A stretch of DNA of 18,158 bases from Pseudomonadota bacterium (lineage in GTDB: Bacteria > Pseudomonadota > Gammaproteobacteria > Steroidobacterales > Steroidobacteraceae), in contig JAFAEQ010000049.1 of assembly GCA_023423935.1 (NCBI GenBank), positions 1-18,158 on the forward strand. The letters run 5' to 3'. The number at the start of each line of letters is the position of its first letter. Position 1 is the first letter of the stretch. Made by a program: the position numbers and the translations under genes. The notes beneath the pieces were generated by a model. It was not told the DNA's origin. It searched no databases and saw only the letters and a program-made list of their open reading frames with translations. Shown here piece after piece: positions 8,538 to 16,204 of the stretch.

Positions 8538-9119
8538 CCTCTGACTCGTGACTCCACCGATCAGCACCATGCGCATGGCTTCTTCGACGGACAGCTGCGT
8601 CTCTTCGAGATCCGATTTGTGCAGATACAAGGTGTAGCCGCCGATCTGGTAGCTCATCGGAAAATACACGGCCACGATGTCCTCTCCGTTCGCGCCGAAC
8701 AGACGCGGATTGAGATGATCCTCGGTCACGAACCCGACGAGCCGAGCGGTGCCGAATCGCCAGAGCACCACACGTTTCAAGTCGCGCCCCTTGTTGTTGG
8801 CCGGCAGGAATCGCGTGAAGTCCTTCAGCGCACCGAAGATCGTTTTGACGATGGGGATACGCGCGAGCAAAGACTCGCCGGAGCGGATCAGACGCTTCAC
8901 GATGTACGCATCGACGATCATGCCGACGAGCAGGATGACGATGAACGCCACGACGAGACCGAGGCCAGGGTAGTAATGCGCACTCGGAATGAACACGCGC
9001 AGCAGGTTGCCGAGCATCGACTCGACCGTCGTCGCGAGCCAGACGACGACATAAACGGTCAAAGCCACCGGAAGAATGGCGGCCACCCCTTTGAGGAACG
9101 TGTTCCACAGACGACGCAT
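8532..9119 (-). CDS. DUF502 family membrane protein
   Basis: A 195-residue inner-membrane protein of unknown function. Two hydrophobic segments (about residues 11-30 and 52-72) are followed by a soluble domain with the DUF502 hallmarks: ARIPIVKTIFGALKDF (86-101), GFVTEDH and a C-terminal SVEEAMRMVLIGGV. I place the start at the ATG at 9119, because GGAG lies 5 nt upstream and family members begin with a short basic segment right before the first helix; the open frame extends much further upstream but that part is not protein-like. Bacterial members often occur near aspS or division/envelope genes; here it is divergent from dacB with 151 bp between. Its 3' end runs into a 9-bp repeat array. 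No catalytic motif is known. Confidence 0.88.
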   Translation of the reverse strand: MRRLWNTFLKGVAAILPVALTVYVVVWLATTVESMLGNLLRVFIPSAHYYPGLGLVVAFIVILLVGMIVDAYIVKRLIRSGESLLARIPIVKTIFGALKDFTRFLPANNKGRDLKRVVLWRFGTARLVGFVTEDHLNPRLFGANGEDIVAVYFPMSYQIGGYTLYLHKSDLEETQLSVEEAMRMVLIGGVTSQRI

Positions 9120-9232
9120 GATCTCTCCGCCGATGAGGCGCTTTGTTGCAGATGAGCGAGCGCAGTATGGGGCCTGACTGCGGGGATTAAAAACGCAGGC
9201 TGAGCAGGCGACCGACGCGGAGCCCGCGCTGC

Positions 9233-9238
9233 TAGAAT
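9233..9238 (+). promoter_or_regulatory. Possible -10 element of dacB
   Basis: TAGAAT 33 nt before the TTG start resembles a sigma-70 -10 box. The sequence about 17 nt upstream (GACCGA area) is a poor -35 match, so this is tentative. Confidence 0.3.
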
Positions 9239-9270
9239 CCAGAGCGCAGACTCGACCAATCGACATCATC

Positions 9271-10758
9271 TTGTTCCGGCTCCAACGATCATCCATTCCC
9301 TTGGTGCGAACCCCTCGCACCCTCGCGCGTTCCATTGCCTGCGCTTGCGCATTGCTGAGCGCACTCGCGCCGCATAGCCCGGCGGCCGCACGTGAAGTGC
9401 AGCAGCTTCCGCCTGCCGTCGTGCGGGTCATGAAGGAAGTTGGCGTGAGCACCGATCATGTGAGCCTGCTCGTGCGCGACGCAGGCTCGAACGAGATCGT
9501 CGCAGAGCTCAACGCCGATCGTCCCCGCAGCCCGGCATCGACGATCAAGGTGCTCACCACCTTCGTTGCGCTGGATTCGCTCGGGCCTTCATATACATGG
9601 AAAACCCGCATCTATCGCACAGGCAAGCTGACCAACGGTGTGCTGAATGGCGATCTGATCCTGGTCGGTGGCGGCGATCCCTACATGACCAGCGAACGAT
9701 GGTGGAGCCTGGTGCAGAACCTGCGTGAGCTCGGGCTGGCGAAGATCAATGGCGACATCATCATCGACAACAGTTACTTCGCCCCGATCGCAAGCCGCCG
9801 CAGCGACTTCGATGCGCGCCCCTGGCGCAGCTACAACGTTCTTCCCGATGCGCTGATGGTCAACTTCCAGACGTCGCGCTTCACGCTCACTCCCAACCCG
9901 CAGCGTTCGCACCCTCAAGTGACCGTGAACCCGCTGCCTGCGAATCTGACGATCGACAATCTTGCGAAGGTGAGCGGCGGCAAGTGCCAGGGCGAGAATG
10001 GAGGCATCGACTTCCAGCATCCCGAGGATGGCGATACGACGACCATCGTGATCGCAGGCGTCATGGCGGCGGCCTGCGGCACCCTTTCGACCAACCGCGC
10101 GATCATGACGGCCCCCGAGTATGCGTATGGGACGTTTCGAACGTTCTGGACGCAATCGGGTGGTGCGATCGACGGTGGCTTCAAGGTGGGCACGCTGCCT
10201 CAGGACGCGATCCAGCTCTATGCGTTCGACTCGCTGCCAGCAGCCGAGATCATCCGGCTGGTCAACAAGTACTCGAATAACGTCATGGCGCGCACTTTGC
10301 TGCTGACGCTGGGTGCGGAGAAGTTCGGCGCACCGGCGACGACTCAAGGCGGGCGCGAAGCCGTACGCACCTGGCTCGCGGATCACCGGATCCAGATTCC
10401 CGGCCTCGTCATCGACAACGGTTCGGGATTGTCGCGCGATGAACGCATCACCGTGCGCGGCATGACAGAGGTGCTCGACCTCGCGTGGCACAGTCCGTTC
10501 ATGCCGGAGTTCGCGGCATCGTTGCCGCTTTCCGCAACGGACGGCACGTTACGCAATCGATTTCGCGCAGCGGGCATGCACGGACGATTGCGACTGAAGA
10601 CCGGACGCATCGATGACGTCTCGGGGCTCGCAGGTTTCGTCAATGCCGCGAGCGGCAAGACTTACGTCGTTGCCATCATCATCAATCATCCAGGCGCACA
10701 TCGCGGCAGCGGCGAAGCGATCCAGGCGGAACTGATCCGTTGGGTGTTCGGACAGTAA
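9271..10758 (+). CDS. dacB: D-alanyl-D-alanine carboxypeptidase/endopeptidase, PBP4 type (S13)
   Basis: Periplasmic penicillin-binding protein that trims or cleaves D-Ala-containing peptidoglycan peptides. At 495 residues it is close to PBP4 length. The active-site triad of motifs is complete: S90-T-I-K93 (SxxK), S335-N-N337 (SxN) and K443-T-G445, plus DNGSGLSR (382-389), typical of S13. An N-terminal signal peptide is visible (basic R/T stretch, then SIACACALLSALA, likely cleaved after PAAA near residue 40). The start is uncertain: TTG 9271 is the furthest start; GTG 9304 would give a more usual signal-peptide n-region. Neither has a clear ribosome site. Divergent from the DUF502 gene and followed by a beta-barrel gene on the same strand after 281 bp. 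Confidence 0.93.
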   Translation: MFRLQRSSIPLVRTPRTLARSIACACALLSALAPHSPAAAREVQQLPPAVVRVMKEVGVSTDHVSLLVRDAGSNEIVAELNADRPRSPASTIKVLTTFVALDSLGPSYTWKTRIYRTGKLTNGVLNGDLILVGGGDPYMTSERWWSLVQNLRELGLAKINGDIIIDNSYFAPIASRRSDFDARPWRSYNVLPDALMVNFQTSRFTLTPNPQRSHPQVTVNPLPANLTIDNLAKVSGGKCQGENGGIDFQHPEDGDTTTIVIAGVMAAACGTLSTNRAIMTAPEYAYGTFRTFWTQSGGAIDGGFKVGTLPQDAIQLYAFDSLPAAEIIRLVNKYSNNVMARTLLLTLGAEKFGAPATTQGGREAVRTWLADHRIQIPGLVIDNGSGLSRDERITVRGMTEVLDLAWHSPFMPEFAASLPLSATDGTLRNRFRAAGMHGRLRLKTGRIDDVSGLAGFVNAASGKTYVVAIIINHPGAHRGSGEAIQAELIRWVFGQ

Positions 10759-11039
10759 CGCTTCGCCACCAGCGCAACTGTCGGTCCCTGGCAACGCCAT
10801 GGAACCAGCTTGAACTGGCGTCGTGCTCGTAGTTGAAACCCTCTCGCGTCTTGTTGCTTGCACGCTGCATTGGCACTGGAATTACCGGTGTTTTCCTCCC
10901 CGCACGCGTTTCTCGTTGCGCTCTTATCGGAACCCGTCTTGCTTCAGCGCGTTCTGACGACAGCGCTCGATGGGTCGGACACGCAACACGCGATTCACCC
11001 GCAGAGCATCCACTCATGTTGATGAGGAGACCAATCGTT
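10759..11039. other. Gap between dacB and the beta-barrel gene
   Basis: 281 bp with no convincing gene. ACGCCA (10794-10799) and TGGCGT (10816-10821) form a 6-bp inverted repeat that might end dacB transcription, but no T-run follows. The promoter of the beta-barrel gene should lie here, and I cannot place it with confidence. Confidence 0.5.
11025..11029 (+). promoter_or_regulatory. Ribosome binding site of the beta-barrel gene
   Basis: AGGAG ends 10 nt before the ATG at 11040. The ATGs at 11016 and 11022 are in frame but lie before or within this site, so 11040, followed directly by a good signal peptide, is preferred. Confidence 0.6.
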
Positions 11040-11636
11040 ATGAATCGTGTCATCGCAACAGCAACGTTGCTCGCGCTGACAGGCGCATGGAGCGGAGCAC
11101 ACGCCGCCGACGGCAACGACAGAGGCTTCTACGTCGGCGCCGGCGTCGGACAGTTCAACGTCAAGATCGACGATATCGATCAGACCGACGAGGCGATCGA
11201 GCGGCTCGACGACGACGACAACTCATGGAAACTCTTCGGCGGCTATCGCTTCAATCCCTATCTGTCGCTGGAGCTCGCCTACATTGACTTCGGTGAGCCG
11301 AAGGATCGATTCGAAGCTTCGGGATCGAGCGGCGATTACAAGGTCCATCTCTCGGGCTTCGCCCCGTACGTCATCGGCACACTTCCGCTCGGCCCGGTCG
11401 AGCTGTTTGCGAAGGCGGGTTATTACTTCTACGACGTGGACGTAACGGCCGACTTCGATGATCTGGGCGGCGATGTGTTCAAGACGAGCGACAGCGACGA
11501 AGACTTCCTGTATGGCTTCGGTGTCGGCGCGACTTTCTTCCAGCACCTGAACGCCCGTCTGGAATACGAGAAGATCGATTCGGACGCCGTGGATGATGCG
11601 GATGCGCTGTGGCTGTCTGCTTCCTGGCGCTTCTGA
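11040..11636 (+). CDS. Small outer-membrane beta-barrel protein (OmpA/OMP_b-brl-like porin fold)
   Basis: A 198-residue protein with a clear signal peptide (MNRVIATATLLALTGAWSGAHA, cleavage after AHA, residue 22). The mature part has alternating aromatic/hydrophobic strands (GFYVGAGVGQF, NSWKLFGGYRF, LSLELAYIDFG, FLYGFGVGATF, ARLEYEKID) and ends LWLSASWRF; a C-terminal Phe is the usual recognition signal for BAM-mediated outer-membrane insertion. The pattern fits an eight-stranded barrel, as in OmpA N-domain/OmpW-like proteins. Long Asp/Glu-rich stretches (for example IERLDDDD and TSDSDEDF) would sit in loops and make the protein very acidic; cation or surface-stress roles are speculation. 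No peptidoglycan-binding OmpA C-domain is present. A strong terminator follows 52 nt after the stop. Confidence 0.85.
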   Translation: MNRVIATATLLALTGAWSGAHAADGNDRGFYVGAGVGQFNVKIDDIDQTDEAIERLDDDDNSWKLFGGYRFNPYLSLELAYIDFGEPKDRFEASGSSGDYKVHLSGFAPYVIGTLPLGPVELFAKAGYYFYDVDVTADFDDLGGDVFKTSDSDEDFLYGFGVGATFFQHLNARLEYEKIDSDAVDDADALWLSASWRF

Positions 11637-11688
11637 CCGGAAATTTCCCGGAAATTTCTAAGGCCTGTCTTTTCGATGCCTTGGACCG

Positions 11689-11717
11689 AGGCTCGCCGGA
11701 GACGGCGAGCCTTTTTT
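11689..11717 (+). terminator. Intrinsic terminator of the beta-barrel gene
   Basis: A perfect 10-bp stem, AGGCTCGCCG (11689-11698) with CGGCGAGCCT (11703-11712), closes a GAGA (GNRA) tetraloop and runs into six T residues (11712-11717). This is a textbook rho-independent terminator for the plus strand. The T-run abuts the stop codon (11717-11719) of the convergent GFA gene. Confidence 0.92.
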
Positions 11718-12142
11718 CATGGCGAGCCGTAGCTCACATCGCCGATCCAGCCTCGTTGGCGACGCGCGAGGCGCGCTTCTTCCGTTTCACCTTCAAAGCT
11801 CGCACTTGCGCGACGGAGCATCGACGGATCGATCCCTTCCAGCGAGTTCACATTGACGACCGCATAGAGTTTGCCAGCGATGAGGCTGGTGACGACCGGC
11901 GTGACGCCGCATCGGGCGCACACGTGAAAATCCGCAGTGCGAGTACCGAACGAGTATCGGGTCACCGCCCGTTCGTCTTCGACGGCAATTCGAAGCGCTC
12001 CTGTCGGACAGGATGTCCAGACGCCGCCATGTTTCACGCAGAAGCTGCAGCCACAGGCCCGCGCAGGAATCTCGCTCGGCTCCGGTGTCCAGCTCAGAGT
12101 CAACGCGATATTGCCGCAGTGACATCGACCTTGAATCAGCAT
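11717..12142 (-). CDS. GFA-family (DUF636) zinc-binding protein
   Basis: A 141-residue protein with the cysteine pattern of the GFA (glutathione-dependent formaldehyde-activating enzyme-like) family: RCHCG (Cys7, Cys9), CGCSFC (Cys30, Cys32, Cys35) and HVCARCG (Cys75, Cys78), expected to bind zinc. The founding activity, condensation of formaldehyde with glutathione, is disputed for many members, so no substrate is assigned. The ATG at 12142 is supported by GGAGG 4 nt upstream; the frame stays open further up but lies within the acetyltransferase gene. It overlaps the end of that gene by 7 nt, pointing to translational coupling, and is the last gene of a tightly packed minus-strand group. Confidence 0.88.
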   Translation of the reverse strand: MLIQGRCHCGNIALTLSWTPEPSEIPARACGCSFCVKHGGVWTSCPTGALRIAVEDERAVTRYSFGTRTADFHVCARCGVTPVVTSLIAGKLYAVVNVNSLEGIDPSMLRRASASFEGETEEARLARRQRGWIGDVSYGSP

Positions 12143-12612
12143 GATGCCTCCAGTGATCCGGACACACGCGCCTCGCCGATCTCGCGAAGATGCAGCAACG
12201 GAAACGGTCTGCCGCCCGCATCGAGAGGCGAACGACCCGTAACGGCAAATCCGTTCGCCCGATAGAACTGAAGTGCCGCCGGATTCTGCTCGTTCACATC
12301 GACCGTGAGCGAACCCTTCAGCCGACGTGCAAATTCCAGCATCAGTCTGCCGCCGCCGCGACGTGCGTAGTTCGGATCGATGAACAGCGCTTCGAGTCTC
12401 CGATCGGCAAGTCCCATAAAACCTGCCGCCCTGTCTTCGTTTGTCGCGAGCACCCACAGCTCCAGATTCGCGAGCGCTTGATCGCGCACGACGGGCAGTA
12501 GCGTCTGGATGTCCTGCTCACTCAGAAAGGTGTGAGTTGCACGCACTGACCGTAACCATATGTCGAGCAGGTCAGAGTGCTCGGGCCTGCGTGCGGGACG
12601 AATCGTGAACAT
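12136..12612 (-). CDS. yjaB: GNAT acetyltransferase, YjaB-like
   Basis: A 158-residue GCN5-related N-acetyltransferase that should transfer acetyl from acetyl-CoA to an amine or lysine. It resembles E. coli YjaB along its length: RSVRATHTFLS (21-31), ALFIDP (75-80), the acetyl-CoA loop ARRGGGR (83-89), DVNEQNPAALQFYRANGF (105-122) and a final SPLDAGGRPFPLLHL. The first position of the usual Q/R-x-x-G-x-G loop is Ala83, a mild deviation. Tyr117 is the probable general acid. Only 2 nt separate its ATG from the stop of the glycoside-hydrolase-like gene, and its 3' end overlaps the GFA gene by 7 nt, so the three are probably one transcript. YjaB has been described as a protein-lysine acetyltransferase; the target here is unknown. 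Confidence 0.88.
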   Translation of the reverse strand: MFTIRPARRPEHSDLLDIWLRSVRATHTFLSEQDIQTLLPVVRDQALANLELWVLATNEDRAAGFMGLADRRLEALFIDPNYARRGGGRLMLEFARRLKGSLTVDVNEQNPAALQFYRANGFAVTGRSPLDAGGRPFPLLHLREIGEARVSGSLEASC

Positions 12613-12614
12613 GA

Positions 12615-14762
12615 CTACTTCGCCCCGGCGCTGCCCGCACGCGCATCTCGCGCGATCTTCACGTCGTTGGCGACCTGATCGCGGATCAACGCCCAGTGAA
12701 ACAGATTGTTGTCGTTGGCCACGAAGAAGTTGTGGTTGTAGTGGGTGAGTCGCATGTCCTTGTACAAGGGGCGGGTGATCTTCACGACTTCATCCCAGTA
12801 GGCCACTGCTTTTTCCAGATGGGAGATCGCCTGCTGCTTGTTCGCTTCTCCGCCGCTGACGCGATACGTTTTCAATGCGATGGCCCCGCGCAGTTTCTCC
12901 GCCAGATGCAGCCCGAGGTTCGCCCACGTCTTCACGTCGGCAACTTCATAGCGCAGCGACGCGTCATTGCCATCGTCGATCGCGCTCACGAGCCGCAGGG
13001 CCTCGCGGTTGTCGCGCTCGAGCATGTCGATCAGCATCGGCGGCGTGATCCGTCCCGCCGGATACGAACCTCCCTTCGCGAGCGTGTCCACATAGTCCGC
13101 AACGCCCACGTACGCAGGATCCATCGTGGGCTGACCGATCAGCTGATCGACCGAGATGTACTTCGTGTAGTCGCCCTGCAGCGCGAGGAACCCTTCGCCG
13201 TACAACGTGAAATCCCATCTCGAATCATAGAGCGAGGCCAGACGCAGTTGAGTCGATGAGGCGAGCGAGTACGCGTTCAGTAGATTGTCACCCTTCGCGC
13301 CGTAGCGGCGGTTGAACTCCGCCTGAAAGATCGCATCGGGTGTCTTCGGATCATAGAGAAGCCGGCCCCACAGCTTGTAGAACAGCCATTGACGCTGGAA
13401 CGCCCATTTCCAGTCGACCGGATCCTTGATGGCGGTGAAATAGTCGAGCGCAGGAATGTAGGTTTCCGAACCGACGAAGTAGCCACCCACGTAATCCTGC
13501 GCACCATTCAACGCAATGTGCTTGCGGATGAAGTCGGGCACGCCCCAGCGCAGCGCGAAGAAATCCTCGTTGCGCGCGGTCCAGGTAATCTTGTAGTTCG
13601 ACGGCCGCGGCACGAAGTAGGTGTCGCCGAGCGCCCCGCCATGGACTTTTACGAGCTTCGGCGTCGAATGCGCATGCGACCAGTTGAACTTCATCTCGAC
13701 CCAGATTGGACCCTGGAAGCGATCGCCCAGCCGCTCCATCGCCGCGCGCGTCACCTCCTCCACGCTCTTACTCACGCCGGGTTCGGATGAAGCCCCCGAC
13801 GAGAACGGCACACGATGGATCAGCTTCACCGGGCGTTTTGCATCGAGCGCACCTGCGATCAGAACGTCATCGACCCACTGCTGACGCTGGGCAGGCGTCA
13901 TACCGGCCATACCCTCGCCGTGCGAGACGCCGATACCGTCGAGGTCCGGATATTCTTCGAGCATCTGCGTGACGCTCTCGCGCAGATAACGCCGGGTGAG
14001 ATCCGAGGTGTCGCCCGGCACATAGTAGTTCGGATAGAAATTCTGCTTCGCGACGCCGTGAGCCTGCGCGAACTCTTTGCTTACGAAGATGCTCCAGAAG
14101 ACGACGTAAGTATCGAGACCGCGTTCCTTGGCCATCCGGAGAATGCCGCGATACAGCTGCTGCCATTGTGCAAACTGCTGCGGTGTCCAGGGACTTGCTT
14201 CGGGAAAGTTCTTCGGCTGCACCATGTACGTGAACGGATGCAGCGTCCACAGCGTGATCGTGTTGAAGCGGTTGTCGACCATCATGTCGAGGAACGCTTC
14301 CCAGAACTTCAGATCGCGAACAGTTGCATAGTGCTGATCGAGCGCGGAGCTTGGTCGATAGGTATCCCAGGGGGTGTTGAACTTGATCGCACGGAAGGCG
14401 AGCGCCGGCTTGTCTTCGAATGCGGTCAATTCTTCGAGTCGAACCCCGTTGCGCAGCTGTTCACGCAACGCGAGCGCGCCATAGATCAGTCCGCGCGCAT
14501 CGCCGCCTCGCACCTGTACTGCCTTGCCATCGCGAGTCACGGAGAACGCTTCAGGCGCGAGTGCCGGCTGAATCAGAAAATCGATGCGAACCTCGGGCCG
14601 CATCTCCATCTTTACCGAATAGCCGCTTTCGCTCAGCGCTTCAGTGAGCTTGCGCGCCGCGTACGCGGACTGGGGCGAATCCTTGTCGAAGCTCACCGCG
14701 ACGTTCTGAGCCGATGCGATCGATACGAAGGTGAGCAGCAGCAGAGCAATCAATTGCTTCAT
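12615..14762 (-). CDS. Secreted glycoside-hydrolase-like protein (GH67/GH20-type N-domain plus TIM barrel)
   Basis: A 715-residue exported protein (signal peptide MKQLIALLLLTFVSIASA). Residues about 20-115 look like the zincin-like N-domain found before GH20, GH67 and GH115 barrels, with DARGLIYGALALREQLR (88-104). From about 122 (RAIKFNTPWDTY) a TIM-barrel-like part follows: FWEAFLDMMVDNRFNTITLW (153-172), LDGIGVSHGEGM (274-285) and PIWVEMKFNWSHAHS (352-366). Candidate acidic catalytic residues are Glu283, Glu356 and Glu433. Length matches GH67 alpha-glucuronidases, but the classical GH67 signatures are not evident to me, so the substrate and family remain open. The C-terminal ~200 residues look helical. 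It lies 13 nt after a small membrane-protein gene and 2 nt before yjaB. Confidence 0.7.
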   Translation of the reverse strand: MKQLIALLLLTFVSIASAQNVAVSFDKDSPQSAYAARKLTEALSESGYSVKMEMRPEVRIDFLIQPALAPEAFSVTRDGKAVQVRGGDARGLIYGALALREQLRNGVRLEELTAFEDKPALAFRAIKFNTPWDTYRPSSALDQHYATVRDLKFWEAFLDMMVDNRFNTITLWTLHPFTYMVQPKNFPEASPWTPQQFAQWQQLYRGILRMAKERGLDTYVVFWSIFVSKEFAQAHGVAKQNFYPNYYVPGDTSDLTRRYLRESVTQMLEEYPDLDGIGVSHGEGMAGMTPAQRQQWVDDVLIAGALDAKRPVKLIHRVPFSSGASSEPGVSKSVEEVTRAAMERLGDRFQGPIWVEMKFNWSHAHSTPKLVKVHGGALGDTYFVPRPSNYKITWTARNEDFFALRWGVPDFIRKHIALNGAQDYVGGYFVGSETYIPALDYFTAIKDPVDWKWAFQRQWLFYKLWGRLLYDPKTPDAIFQAEFNRRYGAKGDNLLNAYSLASSTQLRLASLYDSRWDFTLYGEGFLALQGDYTKYISVDQLIGQPTMDPAYVGVADYVDTLAKGGSYPAGRITPPMLIDMLERDNREALRLVSAIDDGNDASLRYEVADVKTWANLGLHLAEKLRGAIALKTYRVSGGEANKQQAISHLEKAVAYWDEVVKITRPLYKDMRLTHYNHNFFVANDNNLFHWALIRDQVANDVKIARDARAGSAGAK

Positions 14763-14775
14763 GTGAAGACCGTTC

Positions 14776-15177
14776 TCATCTGCCGTGAGTGCCGCGCTTC
14801 GCCAGATGTCCTCCCAGTAGCGCGGCGGGAATCAATACCGTGAAGCCCACGGCGGTGTACCACCGCGGCAAGCCCTCGGAAGTCAGGGCACTGAACACCA
14901 GCCCGAAGATGCCGTAAATGAGCGAATGGTAGTAGGGCAGACCGCGCGCGAACCGGGCGGCGAGAAATCCGCCCACGATGGTAGAGAACGTACCGAGGAT
15001 CAGACTCCAGATCAGAAACGTGCGATCTGCCAGCAGCGCGTCGACCTGACTGGTTTGCAGATCGAATGCCGCCTGCGGACTCAGCACTGCACTGGTCAGA
15101 ACGACCGTCATTAGCAGATCGAGCGACAGGGTCGCACCGATAGCGATCAGGATTGCTTTGACGTCGATCGAGCGCAA
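14776..15177 (-). CDS. Four-helix membrane protein of unknown function
   Basis: A 133-residue integral membrane protein I do not recognise. Hydrophobic segments lie near residues 8-31 (AILIAIGATLSLDLLMTVVL), 51-75 (FLIWSLILGTFSTIVGGFLAA), 82-98 (YHSLIYGIFGLVFSAL) and 108-125 (AVGFTVLIPAALLGGHL). The start is TTG at 15177, supported by AGGGAG 7 nt upstream, just after the stop of the preceding gene. It is followed after 13 nt by the secreted glycoside-hydrolase-like gene, so co-expression is likely. No catalytic or transport motif was seen; a permease-like or anchoring role would be a guess. Confidence 0.7.
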   Translation of the reverse strand: MRSIDVKAILIAIGATLSLDLLMTVVLTSAVLSPQAAFDLQTSQVDALLADRTFLIWSLILGTFSTIVGGFLAARFARGLPYYHSLIYGIFGLVFSALTSEGLPRWYTAVGFTVLIPAALLGGHLAKRGTHGR

Positions 15178-15192
15178 GGACCAGCTCCCTAC

Positions 15193-15600
15193 TCAACGAG
15201 CCCGGGAACGCGCAGGCGCCGCGAGCTTACGCACTGCCAGCTTCACCACCTCGATCATCACGAGCGCGGCGTTTGCGACTTCGACCAGAATCGTCGCGTT
15301 CATCATCAGCGTATGCGCCGTGAACGATGCCACGACATAGTGACCGAGGCTGTCGAATCCGAGTGCCGCATAGGCCGCAAGCAGCACGAGTCCCGTCCAT
15401 TCATGGTGGCGCCGCAGTAGAACCCACCCCAGCGCGCCCACCGACGTCATGACGACCCAGGCCAGATAAACCGACAGACGCGTCCAGGATGTCGGCAGCC
15501 CCGGATAGGCCGACAGGAACTGCGCGTTGTGAATGAAATGGACGAGACTCGCTGACGCGTAGAGCAGCAGCAATGCATTCAGCGATCTGTGCGTGCGCAT
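15193..15600 (-). CDS. Four-helix membrane protein of unknown function
   Basis: A 135-residue integral membrane protein I do not recognise. It has about four hydrophobic segments (near residues 8-24, 43-62, 68-88 and 96-120) and a basic C-terminal tail (KLAVRKLAAPARSRAR), which by the positive-inside rule should be cytoplasmic. Several histidines lie in or near the membrane (LVHFIHNAQFL, RRHHEW, LGHYVV, FTAHTLM); metal or quinone binding is possible but unproven. The ATG has AAGGA about 7 nt upstream. It is the first gene of a compact run: 15 nt separate it from the next membrane-protein gene, then GH-like, yjaB and GFA. Confidence 0.75.
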   Translation of the reverse strand: MRTHRSLNALLLLYASASLVHFIHNAQFLSAYPGLPTSWTRLSVYLAWVVMTSVGALGWVLLRRHHEWTGLVLLAAYAALGFDSLGHYVVASFTAHTLMMNATILVEVANAALVMIEVVKLAVRKLAAPARSRAR

Positions 15601-15706
15601 TCACCGGTCCTTGAATCGAGGGCGTTGGAGAACCGGGCGACTCCGGCTCGTGGCCTCGAAGTGTTGCACGCGATCACCGCAAGCGTCACGCGCTGCACGC
15701 GGAAGA

Positions 15707-16120
15707 TCAGGACGGAGCGTGGCGCCTCGTGCCGGTGAAGGGCTCAACCTTGTCTTGTTCTGCCGGATCGTTGCGTGCGATGACGGCACGTGCGGGATGC
15801 GAATCGCTCAGGTTGATCGCCTCGTGCGGAACGCCCGGCGGTACGAACAGGAAATCACCCGCTTCGCTGATGACTTCATGCTCGAGGGCCGGACCCCAGC
15901 GAGTGAGCACACGGCCTTCGAGCACATAAATGCCGGTTTCGTAGCCTACATGCAGATGAGGCTCGGCCCGCGCACCCGGCGGGATCACCACCAGGTGCAT
16001 GGATAATCCGTGCGAGCTCACCGTCTGCCCGGAGATGCCGACGAAATACGGCAGCCGTTGCCGTGTCACGACTTCCCGATCGGGACGAACGGCCTGGACT
16101 TTCGCTGAGGTGTCTTGCAT
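15707..16120 (-). CDS. Cupin-domain protein
   Basis: A 137-residue single-domain cupin, a small beta-barrel that usually holds a metal ion. Both cupin motifs are visible: PGARAEPHLHVGYETGIYVLEG region (48-69), with probable ligands His55, His57 and Glu61, and GDFLFVPPGVPHEAIN (88-103), with His99. Such stand-alone cupins range from dioxygenases and isomerases to plain binding proteins, and the sequence does not decide between them. The ATG at 16120 has only a weak purine-rich leader. It lies between an SRPBCC gene (84 nt upstream) and the membrane-protein group (106 nt downstream), all on the minus strand. Confidence 0.88.
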   Translation of the reverse strand: MQDTSAKVQAVRPDREVVTRQRLPYFVGISGQTVSSHGLSMHLVVIPPGARAEPHLHVGYETGIYVLEGRVLTRWGPALEHEVISEAGDFLFVPPGVPHEAINLSDSHPARAVIARNDPAEQDKVEPFTGTRRHAPS

Positions 16121-16204
16121 GACTTTGCCGCACTAAGAGACGCCAAAGTCCATATTGAACCTTCTGCCGCGAGCGGGGGAAGCGTGCGCGGCGAGCGTCG
16201 CAAC

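Noticed and set aside
8050..8544. Plus-strand open frame of 164 codons with Gly/Asp-rich and His/Cys-rich stretches (HHCHHCHHC), resembling a metal-binding protein
   Set aside because: Its first part overlaps the start of the GT-like gene on the other strand, and the odd composition is produced by the 9-bp repeats, which stay in frame. No ribosome site or family resemblance.
10871..10886. TGGCAC-N5-TTACC resembling a sigma-54 promoter upstream of the beta-barrel gene
   Set aside because: The essential GC of the -12 element is replaced by AC, and the site is about 155 nt from the start codon.
10682..11116. Minus-strand open frame of 144 codons between dacB and the beta-barrel gene
   Set aside because: Overlaps both neighbours, has no ribosome site and no protein-like pattern.
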